Part shown: positions 25,410 through 35,006 of the stretch, piece after piece
How the letters are laid out: every line of letters begins with the position of its first letter
Position numbering within the stretch: the stretch's first letter is position 1
NCBI RefSeq assembly: GCF_963668475.1
Contig: NZ_OY764544.1
Span: 3,162,001 to 3,226,000 of the forward strand
From: an uncultured Methanospirillum sp.
GTDB taxonomy: Archaea; Halobacteriota; Methanomicrobia; Methanomicrobiales; Methanospirillaceae
Direction: 5' to 3'
Length of the DNA: 64,000 nt
Position numbers and translations under genes: made by a program
The notes under the pieces: model-generated
What the model was told of the DNA's origin: nothing
Databases searched by the model: none
What the model saw: the letters and a program-made list of their open reading frames with translations, nothing else

Positions 25410-26498
25410 TCAGGGTCCGGGAGGCATGCCCGGACCACCTGTCATCGGAATTTCCCCACCGAATGGAATTCCGAACGGTACTCTGTTCATCTGATTGTTG
25501 AACGGCCGATCTGGCATTTTTAGTGAGAGTGATAACTGGACACTATTCTCCTGTCCTGCAATCAGATTGATGATCTCGGTCTCGGTGTTGTATGAAGATT
25601 TTTCAGCCTTTATTGTATATATCCCCGCATCAATTGCTTCAATGTGAACCGGAGAGATCCCCCGGTATACTCCGTTGAGGTAGACACTTGCTCCTGATGG
25701 ATCAGAATTGACAGTAAGGGAACCGGTGTTGCTCACGGGACTGAGCGATGCAGAGATCTCTGACTCAGCACCTGATGTGACTGAAATTGTTTTTGTGTAC
25801 GATGTATATCCGGCTTTCTTTATCTCAACCGAGTAGGTTCCCGGCTGGAGATTTGTGTAGGTACAAGGGGTTTTCTTTGTCTGTGTCCCGTCAATGGTAA
25901 CAGTCGCCCCGGTCGGATCAGAGGAGACAGATAGTGATCCTGTGGTTTTGGTTTTCTCTTGGGTGAGTGCAGCTGAAACAACTGATTCTGCCCCTGAAGC
26001 TACAGAAATGGTTGTAGAGTAAGGGAGGTATCCATCCAGAGATATGGCGATTTCGTGTCTGCCCGGTGACACCTCCTGGTACGTATGCGGGGTTGTCCGG
26101 GTATCTGTCCCGTCACAGGTCACGGTTGCTCCAGCAGGATCAGATGTCACCTGGATGGTTCCGGAGCCTGTTCCATCAGTGAGAGTTGCAGAGATCGTTT
26201 CAGCAGTCCCTGGCTCCGGGTTTTGGGTAACGGTCGTGGTCCAGTTCTGAAAACCTGTTTTCTGAAGTGTTATGATATGTGGAGGCGTGTTGGCATTCGG
26301 AATCGTGAGTATGACCGGGGTTACTCCTGATTCTGTTCCGTCGATCAGGACAGTTGCTCCGGAAGGCGAAGAGATGACACTGATATATCCCGTTTCCGGA
26401 AGGTTGGTGTCAGAGATACCCGGAATTATAATGTACCAGAAGAGGAGGAGTGAGATCGCAAGACTCCATTTCATACAACCGATCTGCACTTGTTTCAT
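25410..26498 (-). CDS. secreted PEGA-repeat protein
   Basis: A 362-residue surface protein. An N-terminal hydrophobic segment (about residues 10-28) serves as signal peptide or anchor. Four tandem PEGA domains follow (about 38-110, 112-180, 186-252 and 256-325). Each opens with the pattern S-x-P-x-G-A-x-V, as in SSPSGATVLIDG, SDPAGATVTCDG, SDPTGATVTIDG and SDPSGASVYLNG. The C-terminal tail is rich in Pro, Gly and Met. PEGA domains occur in S-layer-associated proteins of methanogens; binding partners are unknown. A second ATG at 26474 would still include the hydrophobic segment. Confidence 0.85.
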   Translation of the reverse strand: MKQVQIGCMKWSLAISLLLFWYIIIPGISDTNLPETGYISVISSPSGATVLIDGTESGVTPVILTIPNANTPPHIITLQKTGFQNWTTTVTQNPEPGTAETISATLTDGTGSGTIQVTSDPAGATVTCDGTDTRTTPHTYQEVSPGRHEIAISLDGYLPYSTTISVASGAESVVSAALTQEKTKTTGSLSVSSDPTGATVTIDGTQTKKTPCTYTNLQPGTYSVEIKKAGYTSYTKTISVTSGAESEISASLSPVSNTGSLTVNSDPSGASVYLNGVYRGISPVHIEAIDAGIYTIKAEKSSYNTETEIINLIAGQENSVQLSLSLKMPDRPFNNQMNRVPFGIPFGGEIPMTGGPGMPPGP

Positions 26499-26556
26499 AC
26501 ATATGAATATCCGTCATACTGATTGTTTTGGACCAATCAAAACGGATATTTTACGA

Positions 26557-27021
26557 TTAATCTGCTGATCTACAAAAGAGCGGCTGCCTGAACTCAGGCT
26601 TGGCATATCGCCGGGAATCGTATGGCCTTTTGATGAGAATCGTTCGCTCCCTGATTTGAATTGTAACGGAGCCAACCTTGTCCCATCCGATCGATTCTGA
26701 CTCCCAGGAGAGGTTTATCAGACTAGCATCGGTTCCTGAAGGTGATCCTGTTGCCAGGGATTTGGCATGTGTTGTAGTATTGATCATGCGTGAGTCTGGC
26801 CCGGCAAACAAAACCCCTATTGCTACCAGCACGACAAAAATCCCTGTGAGAAACGGCAGAACAAATATGGTAGCCCCTGGGCTGATAATCAGAATGAGCA
26901 GAACGTGAAAAAGAACCCCTGCTCCAAGTGCCATTATCATCTGTCTCACCACTCCTGAACTGGTGATCACCGGCTGTTTCGCGGTCCGGATCAGGCTGTT
27001 TCTCTCATCGTCTGATGCCAT
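26557..27021 (-). CDS. hypothetical protein with two membrane segments
   Basis: A 154-residue protein with two adjacent hydrophobic helices (about residues 28-48 and 50-72) and a C-terminal part of about 80 residues that is polar and beta-rich. The tail ends in a run of Arg, Tyr and Lys. No family is recognised; the two-helix-plus-soluble-tail layout resembles small bacterial PH-like membrane proteins, but no signature supports that. The gene lies 58 bases before the PEGA gene on the same strand, so the two may be co-transcribed. Confidence 0.6.
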   Translation of the reverse strand: MASDDERNSLIRTAKQPVITSSGVVRQMIMALGAGVLFHVLLILIISPGATIFVLPFLTGIFVVLVAIGVLFAGPDSRMINTTTHAKSLATGSPSGTDASLINLSWESESIGWDKVGSVTIQIRERTILIKRPYDSRRYAKPEFRQPLFCRSAD

Positions 27022-27450
27022 GGTTTAGTCACCTGTCAGTATGGCCTGCGTCATGTTTTGAGTATGGTGCACAACACTCATTCAAATGGTGTGTGTTACA
27101 TGTTCCCTTTCGTATGCTTCATGACATACCGATATGAGACAAACGTTCCAATAATCTGGAAAAGTCTGTGTATGATTTCTGGAAAGTGAAACGGAGGAGA
27201 GAGGTATTTACAAGTGTTTCCCGTTTCACCTATTTCCCGCTATAGGGATGGATGGATCTAGTTTCATGTCTCCTGGTTCACTGATTGTTTTTTTATAACC
27301 TCCAGTTCGTTATTTTGACCGCTATTCCTTCCTGCATGCAAAATCTTTCATGGAGATACTGGTGTGCTGGCTCATCTGGAAGGTTCTTCCAGGTGTCACC
27401 ATACAATATGTAAAGAGTATTTTACATATACTTTCTTCTCTTCTGATCTC
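27022..27450. other. divergent intergenic region with one long inverted repeat
   Basis: About 430 bases between divergent genes. It contains a nine-base-pair inverted repeat, GTGAAACGG (27186-27194) and CCGTTTCAC (27221-27229), around 26 bases. There is a T-tract near 27287 and a TATA box at 27420-27430 for the downstream gene. Frames open here lack start signals. The inverted repeat could be an operator for either gene. Confidence 0.5.
27420..27430 (+). promoter_or_regulatory. TATA box of a leaderless YkgJ-type gene
   Basis: TTTTACATATA is centred 26 bases before the ATG at 27451, so transcription should begin at the start codon. This supports that ATG over earlier in-frame starts at 27350-27364. 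Confidence 0.5.
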
Positions 27451-28032
27451 ATGCGAGATCCCAGACCCCGGTTATGGTCGTCACAGGAAAAATTATCTCA
27501 CTTCACCGGATATATTCACTCTTCATCTTCATGCAGGGAGGACAGAAATATTTCATTTGAGTGTCAGCAATGTGGTGAATGCTGCAGTTACCTGGGCCAG
27601 GTCTTTCACATCATAAAAACCCTCGATCAATACACATTCCAGATTGAGAACCAGTATACCGGACAGAAGCATGTGGTCACTGTCTCACCTCTATTGCGTC
27701 ATCTCTACGATGACCATTCCATTTTCTCCGAACGTCCCGAAGCCTGTCCGTTCTTCAGGAGAAATGATCAGGACGGGCTCTACTACTGCACCGTTCATCT
27801 GACAAGACCGGAGATCTGTCAGGAGTATGGATGCTGGCGGTATCTCTTTCTCGATGAATCAGGCAACCGGGCAGGACGAGTGATGCAGAGCAGGCATCTC
27901 CATGCAGAGAGTCCGTATCTCAGAGAGATCTGGGATACGTGTGTACGTGAACTTCATGAACCTGATGATGCAGTCTGGGATCAGAAGATGTGTGATATCG
28001 TGAAAAAAGCCGGATTTCAGATCAGATCGTAG
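27451..28032 (+). CDS. YkgJ-family cysteine-cluster protein
   Basis: A 193-residue protein of the YkgJ type, with conserved cysteines thought to bind zinc or an iron-sulfur cluster. The N-terminal signature CQQCGECCSYLGQ is followed by CPFFRR, then YYCTVH and ICQEYGCWR, giving about eight conserved cysteines. Length is within the family range. The start is set by the TATA box 26 bases upstream. It converges with a PAS-rich kinase gene only 15 bases away. A paralogue lies at 43884-44357 beside a receiver gene. Function is unknown. Confidence 0.78.
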   Translation: MRDPRPRLWSSQEKLSHFTGYIHSSSSCREDRNISFECQQCGECCSYLGQVFHIIKTLDQYTFQIENQYTGQKHVVTVSPLLRHLYDDHSIFSERPEACPFFRRNDQDGLYYCTVHLTRPEICQEYGCWRYLFLDESGNRAGRVMQSRHLHAESPYLREIWDTCVRELHEPDDAVWDQKMCDIVKKAGFQIRS

Positions 28033-28047
28033 AACATTCTCTCGATA

Positions 28048-31000
28048 CTATAACTGGTTATCACGGACCCTGAACATTTCAGGTGGTACAAGTATCTCAA
28101 ACCGTGCCCCTTCTCCCGGTATCCCTGTTTCATGAATACCTATCCCGGTAATGGTAAGGATCTCTTTTGCAAGAAAGAGGCCGAGTCCGGTATTTTTTCC
28201 AAATCCTCTCTCAAAGACTGAAGACTTTTCATCTTCAGCAATACCTACCCCGTTATCCTCCCAGATCACTCTGCATCCTGCTGGTTTCAGGTTGTATGAA
28301 ACAGTGATAGCAGTTACCCTCTCCCCATGCCTGATCGAGTTGTCAAGCAGGGTCTGAAAGACCTTTGCAAGCATCGGATCTGCGTAGATCTCCAGATCTG
28401 CCACATTCGTTTCGAAGATTATTTCCGGTGGTATCTCCTGGTACGGAAGAATATCATTGACCTTCTGCCATAATGGCTCATGAGATCCGAGATCCTGATA
28501 TACCCTGGTGAACTCGATCTGGTTCCTGATGGTATTGGTTATCTGCTCAATCTTTTCGATGTAGGTAATGCATTCTGGTGCGTGTGGATTCTCCTTGATC
28601 AGGACAAGGTACGCGATCATGGCAGTCAGTTTGTTTCTGATATCATGGCGGGTGATGCTTGCGAGCAGGTTGATCTGCTCGTTAGCCCTCTTGAGTGCAG
28701 ACTCTGCACGCTGTCGCTCACTGATGAATCTGGCTTGCTGCACGTTCTGGTAAGCCCTGGATGAGAGTTCATTCGTAAACAGAGAGAGAATGGAAACAAC
28801 CTTTTCAAACTGCTCCCTTGACATCTTTGGAACCTCGGCAAGTGCCTCCCTGAACTGTGTCCTGTCTGCACCGATCTCATCTGCATAGGCAAGAATTTTT
28901 TCTTCATCAATATCTTCGTTCTTAACCTGGCCGATAAACCAGCTAGCGATATGGTTTCCTCCAATTGTGATGTTTGCTGCTGCATCCCACAATCCTCCGC
29001 TCAGGCAGGGCTGGAGAAGAGGTCCTGATGGGTGAAACCTGCCGATGGACTGGTCAGAATACAAACAGTTTGCCTTTCCTTTTTCCGTGTTTCGAATTAT
29101 GTCCTTACAGAGCCTGCAGAAGTTGCTTGGTTGTGTTACCCATGTACCGTCAGGAAGTGTGATCAGCGATGCAACCTGTGTCGCCTCAGCAAAGGCATCC
29201 TGCAGCTGCTGGAGCTGATCGATGTTGAAGAGGTCTGAGAACTGAATTGATGATGGCTCATTTAATGGCTGAGTCAGAGCAACAATCCTGTCTATCAGAG
29301 TCTTTTCAAGACTCTTTTTAGTTGTGATATCCTGGACGTGGACAAGGAATCCATCATTCACATTGGTCTTGAGATTCTGTATCGGGCTGATAACCATCTC
29401 AAGATATATTGCTGCGGATTTTGAGGTATCAAAGAGGTTTTCTGCCCTGATCAGTTCAAAATCAAACAGGAGTTCAAACCTCCGGACTTCACCGGCCTGA
29501 ACACTGACACAGATATCCTCAGGCAGATTCGGATCAGACCAGAGCCAGAACCCTTTCACATCTTCCTGGCTGGAGATACCAAAAATGTCAAGACAGGCCT
29601 GGTTAATCTCGATAAGTCTGCCATCAGGATCAAACCAGGCATGTCCGATTGGAGAGCTGAAGAAGAGATCTCTGAATCTTGACTGAGTTTCTAACAGATC
29701 TTTCAGGTTATTTTCGTTTGTTTCATACTGCCGTTTGAGTTCCTCTTCTGTTGAGATGAGTTCCTCATTGGCAGCCTGTAGGTTTGCATAAGCCTCGAAC
29801 AGTTCATGTTCCGCCCTTTTTCGTGCGGTAATATCCTCAATCGTGCCCTCAAACCATACCTCCTCGCCTTCCTGTACCTTCCGGGCATAAAGTGAGATCC
29901 AGATCCGCGTTTTGTCCTTGCGAAACATCTCAACTTCATACCCCTCAATCGATCCCGTTTCAAGTAAAATCCTGACAAACTCTCTGCGTTCTTCAGGATT
30001 CACATATACCTGGTCACCAATACTGACCACCTCTTCAACCATCTGCTTGGGGGAATCATACCCGAATATCCTGGCAAATGCCGGATTAAGAGCCCGGTTT
30101 ACACCCTCTGGTGTGGTCTGGAATATGCCAAGTGCAGCATTGTCAAAGATGTTCCTGAATTCATGTTCACTCTTTTTCAGTGCCTGCTGCGCTTCATACA
30201 GGTCTGTAATATCCCTTCCTATTACAACCAGTCCTTTTCTGCTGCCGTTTTCATGGAATGTTGGCACCTTGATGATATCAAAAACCCTGTCTGAACCATC
30301 TGGACATGGGATGAACTCGATGCCCCTGACGTCAGTTCCCGCCTTCCATGCCTCTTCATCAGATCTTTCACAGGTCAGGAACGCATCACGGTAAAATGAG
30401 TTTAACTCTGCAAGTTCAGAGTCAGTTTTATGTTTATAATCAATACCTTCGAGCTGGAATAACTGAAGATCGAAGTCATTTGCTTCAATCCACCTGCCCT
30501 GAGCATCCTTGAAACAGATGATGTCAGGCATGGCATTGATCAGGGTTCGGAGTCGGGACTCATTCTCACGTATTGCTTCTTCTGCATGTTTTCGCTCGGT
30601 GATATCCCTGTTGCTCACCCGCCTGCCTATGTAAGCTCCATACGATCCGAGCACCGGAATACAGATGTGTTCGATCCATCTGATCTCTCCATCACGGGTG
30701 ATTATTCTGAACTCGACCCTGTCACTCTCCTGTGAATCTTTCTGAGCATGCCTGTGATTCTGCCAGATTCTCTGATCATCCGGAAGAACGATCTGTGAGA
30801 TGAGGTCATGGTTCTGTACAAATTCGGTATTGGCGTATCCGGTTATGGTGAGGGCAGTCGGGGAACAGTAGATGATCTGTTTATCCGGGTTCTCCCAGTA
30901 CTCCCAGTCTGCCGTGTAATCAGCGATGTACTGGTATGTGTCAACAAAATTGCGCAGTTCAAGTTCTGAAAGAAACTGGTCGGTGATATCCCTGATGGTT

Positions 31001-31776
31001 GCGATGGCTCCTGTAACCTGCATCCCTTTTGAATAGAGCGGACCGGCATGAATCCGCAGGTAGCGTTCACCGAATGGAAGGTGAAAGAAGTTTTCAGCGA
31101 GTATCTGGTCTCCTTCCCGTTTGAACTCAAGGTATTCATCTGCAACTTCCTGGATTTCATCAAGGATCAGATCAATGACCATGGGTTTTGCCGATCCCGT
31201 GAACGGAACCGAGTAGGCATACCCTGAAAGACCGATGATATCTGCCGCTGCAATCCCGGTGAACTGCTCAATAGCACGGTTCCAGGCAATAACACGGTGA
31301 TCCCTGTCGATAGCAAAGGTGGGATCAGGAAGGGCTGATATCATCTCTGAAAACTGCCTTCGCGAGGTTTTGAGTGCATCGATCGCCTCTCTCCGCTCAA
31401 TGGCACTTCTGATCTTGTGGCTCAGCTCGACAAACTCAGATCGCGGCTCTCCTCCTTTCTGCAGATAGAAGTCTGCTCCGCTGTTGAGAGCCTCAATAAC
31501 CACGTCTTCCCGTCCCCTACCGGTGAATATGATGAATGGAATATTATTTCCATACTCTCTGATCTGCCTCAGCAGTTCTATGCCATTGAGTGCCGGCATC
31601 TCGTAGTCTGATACTACAGCATGATAGGAACCTGATAAAATCCCCTTAAGTGCTTCTGTTGGAGATGATATGACGTCCACGGAGAAATCACTGGATAACT
31701 CCAGGAATAATTTTCCTATTGACAGCAGTTCCTCATCGTCGTCAACATAGAGAATCCGGTATTGGTCTGGTATCAT
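28048..31776 (-). CDS. hybrid sensor protein: receiver, five PAS, PocR and histidine kinase
   Basis: A 1242-residue cytoplasmic signalling protein with no membrane segment. Order: N-terminal receiver (about 7-130) with phosphoacceptor Asp57 in VVSDYEMP and Lys107; five PAS domains (about 140-270, 275-400, 405-530, 540-665 and 700-830); a PocR ligand domain (about 850-1005) with CRLCKDIIRNTEKGKANC; then a kinase core with phospho-histidine in SITRHDIRNKLT and an ATP-binding domain with WEDNGVGI and NTGLGLFLAKEI. PocR domains bind small organic ligands and contain a conserved cysteine set. The N-terminal receiver implies phosphorelay input; output partners are unknown. Confidence 0.9.
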   Translation of the reverse strand: MIPDQYRILYVDDDEELLSIGKLFLELSSDFSVDVISSPTEALKGILSGSYHAVVSDYEMPALNGIELLRQIREYGNNIPFIIFTGRGREDVVIEALNSGADFYLQKGGEPRSEFVELSHKIRSAIERREAIDALKTSRRQFSEMISALPDPTFAIDRDHRVIAWNRAIEQFTGIAAADIIGLSGYAYSVPFTGSAKPMVIDLILDEIQEVADEYLEFKREGDQILAENFFHLPFGERYLRIHAGPLYSKGMQVTGAIATIRDITDQFLSELELRNFVDTYQYIADYTADWEYWENPDKQIIYCSPTALTITGYANTEFVQNHDLISQIVLPDDQRIWQNHRHAQKDSQESDRVEFRIITRDGEIRWIEHICIPVLGSYGAYIGRRVSNRDITERKHAEEAIRENESRLRTLINAMPDIICFKDAQGRWIEANDFDLQLFQLEGIDYKHKTDSELAELNSFYRDAFLTCERSDEEAWKAGTDVRGIEFIPCPDGSDRVFDIIKVPTFHENGSRKGLVVIGRDITDLYEAQQALKKSEHEFRNIFDNAALGIFQTTPEGVNRALNPAFARIFGYDSPKQMVEEVVSIGDQVYVNPEERREFVRILLETGSIEGYEVEMFRKDKTRIWISLYARKVQEGEEVWFEGTIEDITARKRAEHELFEAYANLQAANEELISTEEELKRQYETNENNLKDLLETQSRFRDLFFSSPIGHAWFDPDGRLIEINQACLDIFGISSQEDVKGFWLWSDPNLPEDICVSVQAGEVRRFELLFDFELIRAENLFDTSKSAAIYLEMVISPIQNLKTNVNDGFLVHVQDITTKKSLEKTLIDRIVALTQPLNEPSSIQFSDLFNIDQLQQLQDAFAEATQVASLITLPDGTWVTQPSNFCRLCKDIIRNTEKGKANCLYSDQSIGRFHPSGPLLQPCLSGGLWDAAANITIGGNHIASWFIGQVKNEDIDEEKILAYADEIGADRTQFREALAEVPKMSREQFEKVVSILSLFTNELSSRAYQNVQQARFISERQRAESALKRANEQINLLASITRHDIRNKLTAMIAYLVLIKENPHAPECITYIEKIEQITNTIRNQIEFTRVYQDLGSHEPLWQKVNDILPYQEIPPEIIFETNVADLEIYADPMLAKVFQTLLDNSIRHGERVTAITVSYNLKPAGCRVIWEDNGVGIAEDEKSSVFERGFGKNTGLGLFLAKEILTITGIGIHETGIPGEGARFEILVPPEMFRVRDNQL

Positions 31777-31956
31777 TCTATATCCACCGGGAACGGAGGC
31801 CGGATATTCTAATGATGGATCTGGTATTGTAAAAGTGTATCCCTAATTTGCCGGACCAGGAGGTTGCAGATCGGTTTGACACGATTCAATCTGCAGGGAA
31901 GGAGAAACCATGCAGGCGGCAGATTATCATAGTTCAAAGGTGAGAATAGAATCTTA

Positions 31957-32577
31957 ATGTGTGGTCGGTTCTGTATTGCAGCCTCGCCGGGTGATATTGA
32001 GACCCGGCTTGGGGTATCTGTTCCCCCTGAGTACAGACCACGATATAACATTGCACCTGGCCAGATGATCCTTGCAGTTACCGGATCTACTTCTCATATG
32101 GTTGAATGGGGGCTTCATACCGGAGGGGTAAAGCGTGTCATCAACGCAAGGGTCGAGTCTGCCCATGAGCATCCCGTCCTGAAGGAACTTTTCACGAGTC
32201 ACCGGTGCCTGATCCCGGCATCCGGGTATTACGAATGGAAGCAGGAGAGGGTTCGCCGTGTTCCGTATTACTTCTCATCAAAATCTGATCCGCTGTTTGC
32301 ACTCGCAGGTCTACTCAGGCATTGTTCATCCGGATGTGAAGCAGTCATACTTACAACCGGGGCTATGCCTCCTTATTCTGAAGTTCATAACCGGATGCCT
32401 GTTCTAATCTCCCTCTCTGACCGGCGGGATTACCTATCTGGAGGCGATATCCCGCCTTCTATCGGACTACAGATGTATCAGGTTTCATCCCGGGTTAACC
32501 AGGTGGCGAACGATGATCCATCCTTGATCGAGCCGGTGAACCCGGGTTCAGAGCAGATAAGGCTTGATACTGACTGA
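31957..32577 (+). CDS. SRAP-domain protein (HMCES/YedK type)
   Basis: A 206-residue SOS-response-associated-peptidase-fold protein. Such proteins crosslink to abasic sites in single-stranded DNA through Cys2, which becomes the N terminus after removal of methionine; the sequence begins MCGRF as required. Other family motifs are RYNIAPGQ, VINARVES (active-site Asn), IPASGYYEWK (active-site Glu) and HNRMPV (active-site His). Length is close to the family norm. It stands alone between the kinase and an FMN reductase. Confidence 0.92.
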   Translation: MCGRFCIAASPGDIETRLGVSVPPEYRPRYNIAPGQMILAVTGSTSHMVEWGLHTGGVKRVINARVESAHEHPVLKELFTSHRCLIPASGYYEWKQERVRRVPYYFSSKSDPLFALAGLLRHCSSGCEAVILTTGAMPPYSEVHNRMPVLISLSDRRDYLSGGDIPPSIGLQMYQVSSRVNQVANDDPSLIEPVNPGSEQIRLDTD

Positions 32578-32687
32578 TCCTGTCTCTGTAGCTGGGTATG
32601 TCTCTTTTCGTCCATGTGTTAGACTCAGGATATCCTGAATGATGGGTAATATGACGGATCAGAGCAAAGAGGAGAGTAGGAAGTTTC

Positions 32688-33257
32688 ATGAGTACATATC
32701 AGATTGGAGTTATTGTAGGAAGTCTGCGCAGGGATTCGTTTAATCAGAAACTCGCAACCGCTATCGTAAAACTGGCACCAGCAGAGTTCTCTTTCAACCA
32801 GATTCAGATCAGAGATCTGCCTTTGTACAACCAGGATGATGATGAGAATCAGGCCCCTTCCGTGATACGGATGAAGGCAGAGATCAGTAAGGCTGACGGG
32901 CTTCTGTTTGTAACTCCTGAATATAACCGGTCAATTCCCGGTGTACTCAAGAACGCGCTCGATCATGGATCACGGCCTCATGATCATAATGTCTGGACCG
33001 GAAAACCTGCCGGAATTCTGGGTGTTTCAATAGGATCTGCCGGTACCTCGATGGCACAACAGCATCTTCGGAATGTTCTCTCGTTCCTCGATGTTGCTGT
33101 GCTTCGCCAGCCTGAAGCGTATATCCAGCACAGGGACGGATTGTTTGCAGAAGACGGTACCATAGGAGAGAGGAGCAGGCCCTTCATACAGAACTGGATG
33201 GATCACTATGTTGCCTGGGTGAAACAGAATTCATCGTGTTCCGATGAACACTTTTAA
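32688..33257 (+). CDS. NADPH-dependent FMN reductase family protein
   Basis: A 189-residue flavodoxin-like protein. It starts GVIVGSLRRDSFNQKLA, the FMN phosphate-binding loop, with FVTPEYNRSIPGVLKNALDH near residue 75 and GVSIGSAGTSMAQQHLRNVL near residue 110, as in azoreductase/chromate-reductase-type proteins. A GGAG site precedes the ATG. It probably reduces quinones or other small acceptors with NAD(P)H; substrate unknown. It converges with the TPR gene. Confidence 0.88.
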   Translation: MSTYQIGVIVGSLRRDSFNQKLATAIVKLAPAEFSFNQIQIRDLPLYNQDDDENQAPSVIRMKAEISKADGLLFVTPEYNRSIPGVLKNALDHGSRPHDHNVWTGKPAGILGVSIGSAGTSMAQQHLRNVLSFLDVAVLRQPEAYIQHRDGLFAEDGTIGERSRPFIQNWMDHYVAWVKQNSSCSDEHF

Positions 33258-33277
33258 AGGAAAGGGTATGGGGCCGG

Positions 33278-34852
33278 TTATGACCCCTTTATCGTTCTTT
33301 CTTTTGTACTGTTCACGATAAAGTTTCGTGAGATTATCGTTCCGTTATCAGAAGGGTCGATCGTGAGTGCCTGTCCGTATGCCTGCAGGGCATCGTTATA
33401 CTTCAGGAGGCCCTTGTATGCATCGCCTTTGCTGCTCCATGCGACAGCGTTCTGTGGATCAATAGCGATGGCCCGGTTATAGGAATCTATGGCATCCTCA
33501 TTTTTTCCTACGTTCTTTAATGCGTCACCTTTCGCAATCCAGAGGGATGGGTCATCGGGATACCGGATGAGTGACTGGTTGTATGCAACCACCGCATCTC
33601 CATACTTACCCATATGCATGAGAACTGCTCCTTGTTTTTTCCAGAGATCATAATCTTTTGAATCAATATCCAGAGCCGTGGTGTATGCGGTCATTGCTCC
33701 CTGGAACTTTCCACTCTCAACAAGTGCGTCTCCCTTTTTGATCCAGGCTGAGATGTCACCGGGATTGATATCTGTTGCCTGATCAAATGCCTTTGCAGCG
33801 TCATCACTCTCTCCCTGGCTGGCGAGTACCTCACCCTTTTTCATCCATGCCTCAGTATTCCCCGGGTTCTGTCTGAGGGCCTGGTTGTATGCTTCCAGAG
33901 CATCATCACTCCTGTTGATGCCAGATAATACGACCCCTTTCTGGTACCATGCTTCTGCAGCAGTTGGATCCCTGGTAATCGCCTGTTCAAATGCTGCAAT
34001 TGCCTCGGTCTTCTTTCCGGTTCCGGCAAGTGCCACACCTTTTCCGATCCATACCGCTCCATTGGATGGAACATATCCGGTAACTTTGTCAAATGCTGCA
34101 TATGCTTCGTTGTATCTGCCAAGTTTGAACAACACGTCACCTTTGGCACTCAGAATCTTTGGATCCTCTCTGATGGATGAAGCCTGTCCAAATGCAGATG
34201 CTGCTTCAATGAGTTTTCCCAGTGCTGCCAGAACCTCTCCTTTTCGGTTCCAGGTATCTGCATCATTCGGGTTTATTGTGGTCGCCTTGTCAAGCGCAGC
34301 AATGGCATCGTCATACTGCCCCTGCTTTGCAAGTGTTTCCCCTTTGCCAGCCCAGGCCTGCGGATTTTTCTGGTCTATGGAAAGTGCCTGATCGTATGCC
34401 TCTGCTGCTCGTCCGGCTTTATCCAGGCTGATCAGTGCATCACCCATTCCGACCCATGCCTCTTCGTCTTCAGGAGCGATCTCAATGGTTGTGCTGAATG
34501 CCTTCACGGCTTCTTCATATTTTTCGAGATTTAACAGTGATTTCCCTGTGTTCAGCCACGCCACTTCCTTCTCCGGGCTGAGTTGTATCGCCTGGTCATA
34601 TGCCCTGATCGCCTTCTCATACTGACCGGATTTTTGCAGTGCATCCCCTTTTATCACCAGGATCGTTGAGTTCTGCGGGGCCATTGCGATTGCCTTGTCA
34701 AATGCAGCAGTGGCATTGTCAAACTGCCCCAGGTCTGCATACGACTCACCTTTACTGATCCATGAATCAGTTGAATCAGTGTCAGCAACACATACGTTCA
34801 CAACTCCTGCAAGTATTAGTGTCTGGATTATGAGGAGAGGGAACAGTTTCAT
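33278..34852 (-). CDS. secreted tetratricopeptide-repeat protein
   Basis: A 524-residue protein with an N-terminal signal peptide (about residues 1-23, ending VNVCVA) followed almost entirely by about 14 tandem 34-residue TPR units. The units are close to one another, as in AWIGKGDAL and AWYQKGVVL, which suggests repeat expansion. TPR solenoids mediate protein contacts; a signal peptide places this one outside the cell, as in many methanogen surface proteins. Partner unknown. Confidence 0.88.
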   Translation of the reverse strand: MKLFPLLIIQTLILAGVVNVCVADTDSTDSWISKGESYADLGQFDNATAAFDKAIAMAPQNSTILVIKGDALQKSGQYEKAIRAYDQAIQLSPEKEVAWLNTGKSLLNLEKYEEAVKAFSTTIEIAPEDEEAWVGMGDALISLDKAGRAAEAYDQALSIDQKNPQAWAGKGETLAKQGQYDDAIAALDKATTINPNDADTWNRKGEVLAALGKLIEAASAFGQASSIREDPKILSAKGDVLFKLGRYNEAYAAFDKVTGYVPSNGAVWIGKGVALAGTGKKTEAIAAFEQAITRDPTAAEAWYQKGVVLSGINRSDDALEAYNQALRQNPGNTEAWMKKGEVLASQGESDDAAKAFDQATDINPGDISAWIKKGDALVESGKFQGAMTAYTTALDIDSKDYDLWKKQGAVLMHMGKYGDAVVAYNQSLIRYPDDPSLWIAKGDALKNVGKNEDAIDSYNRAIAIDPQNAVAWSSKGDAYKGLLKYNDALQAYGQALTIDPSDNGTIISRNFIVNSTKERTIKGS

Positions 34853-35006
34853 GAAAAGTGATCTGTCTTTGATACATTATGGCTATCGATATGGTCTGCT
34901 CATGGTTTTTGAATACTCATCAAATCTTTATAGTGTACAGCCCAACGTTCTGAATAATTCAGGAATGGCCATCTATCATTTCTGACTCTGGATGAAGGAG
35001 AGATAT

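Noticed and set aside
27350..27450. Extended N terminus for the first YkgJ-type protein
   Set aside because: The extra residues do not resemble the family, and the TATA box lies inside the extension, 26 bases before the ATG at 27451.
33240..33277. A GGGG...CCCC hairpin as terminator between the convergent FMN reductase and TPR genes
   Set aside because: The stem is only four base pairs with a long loop and a weak T stretch, too little to annotate.
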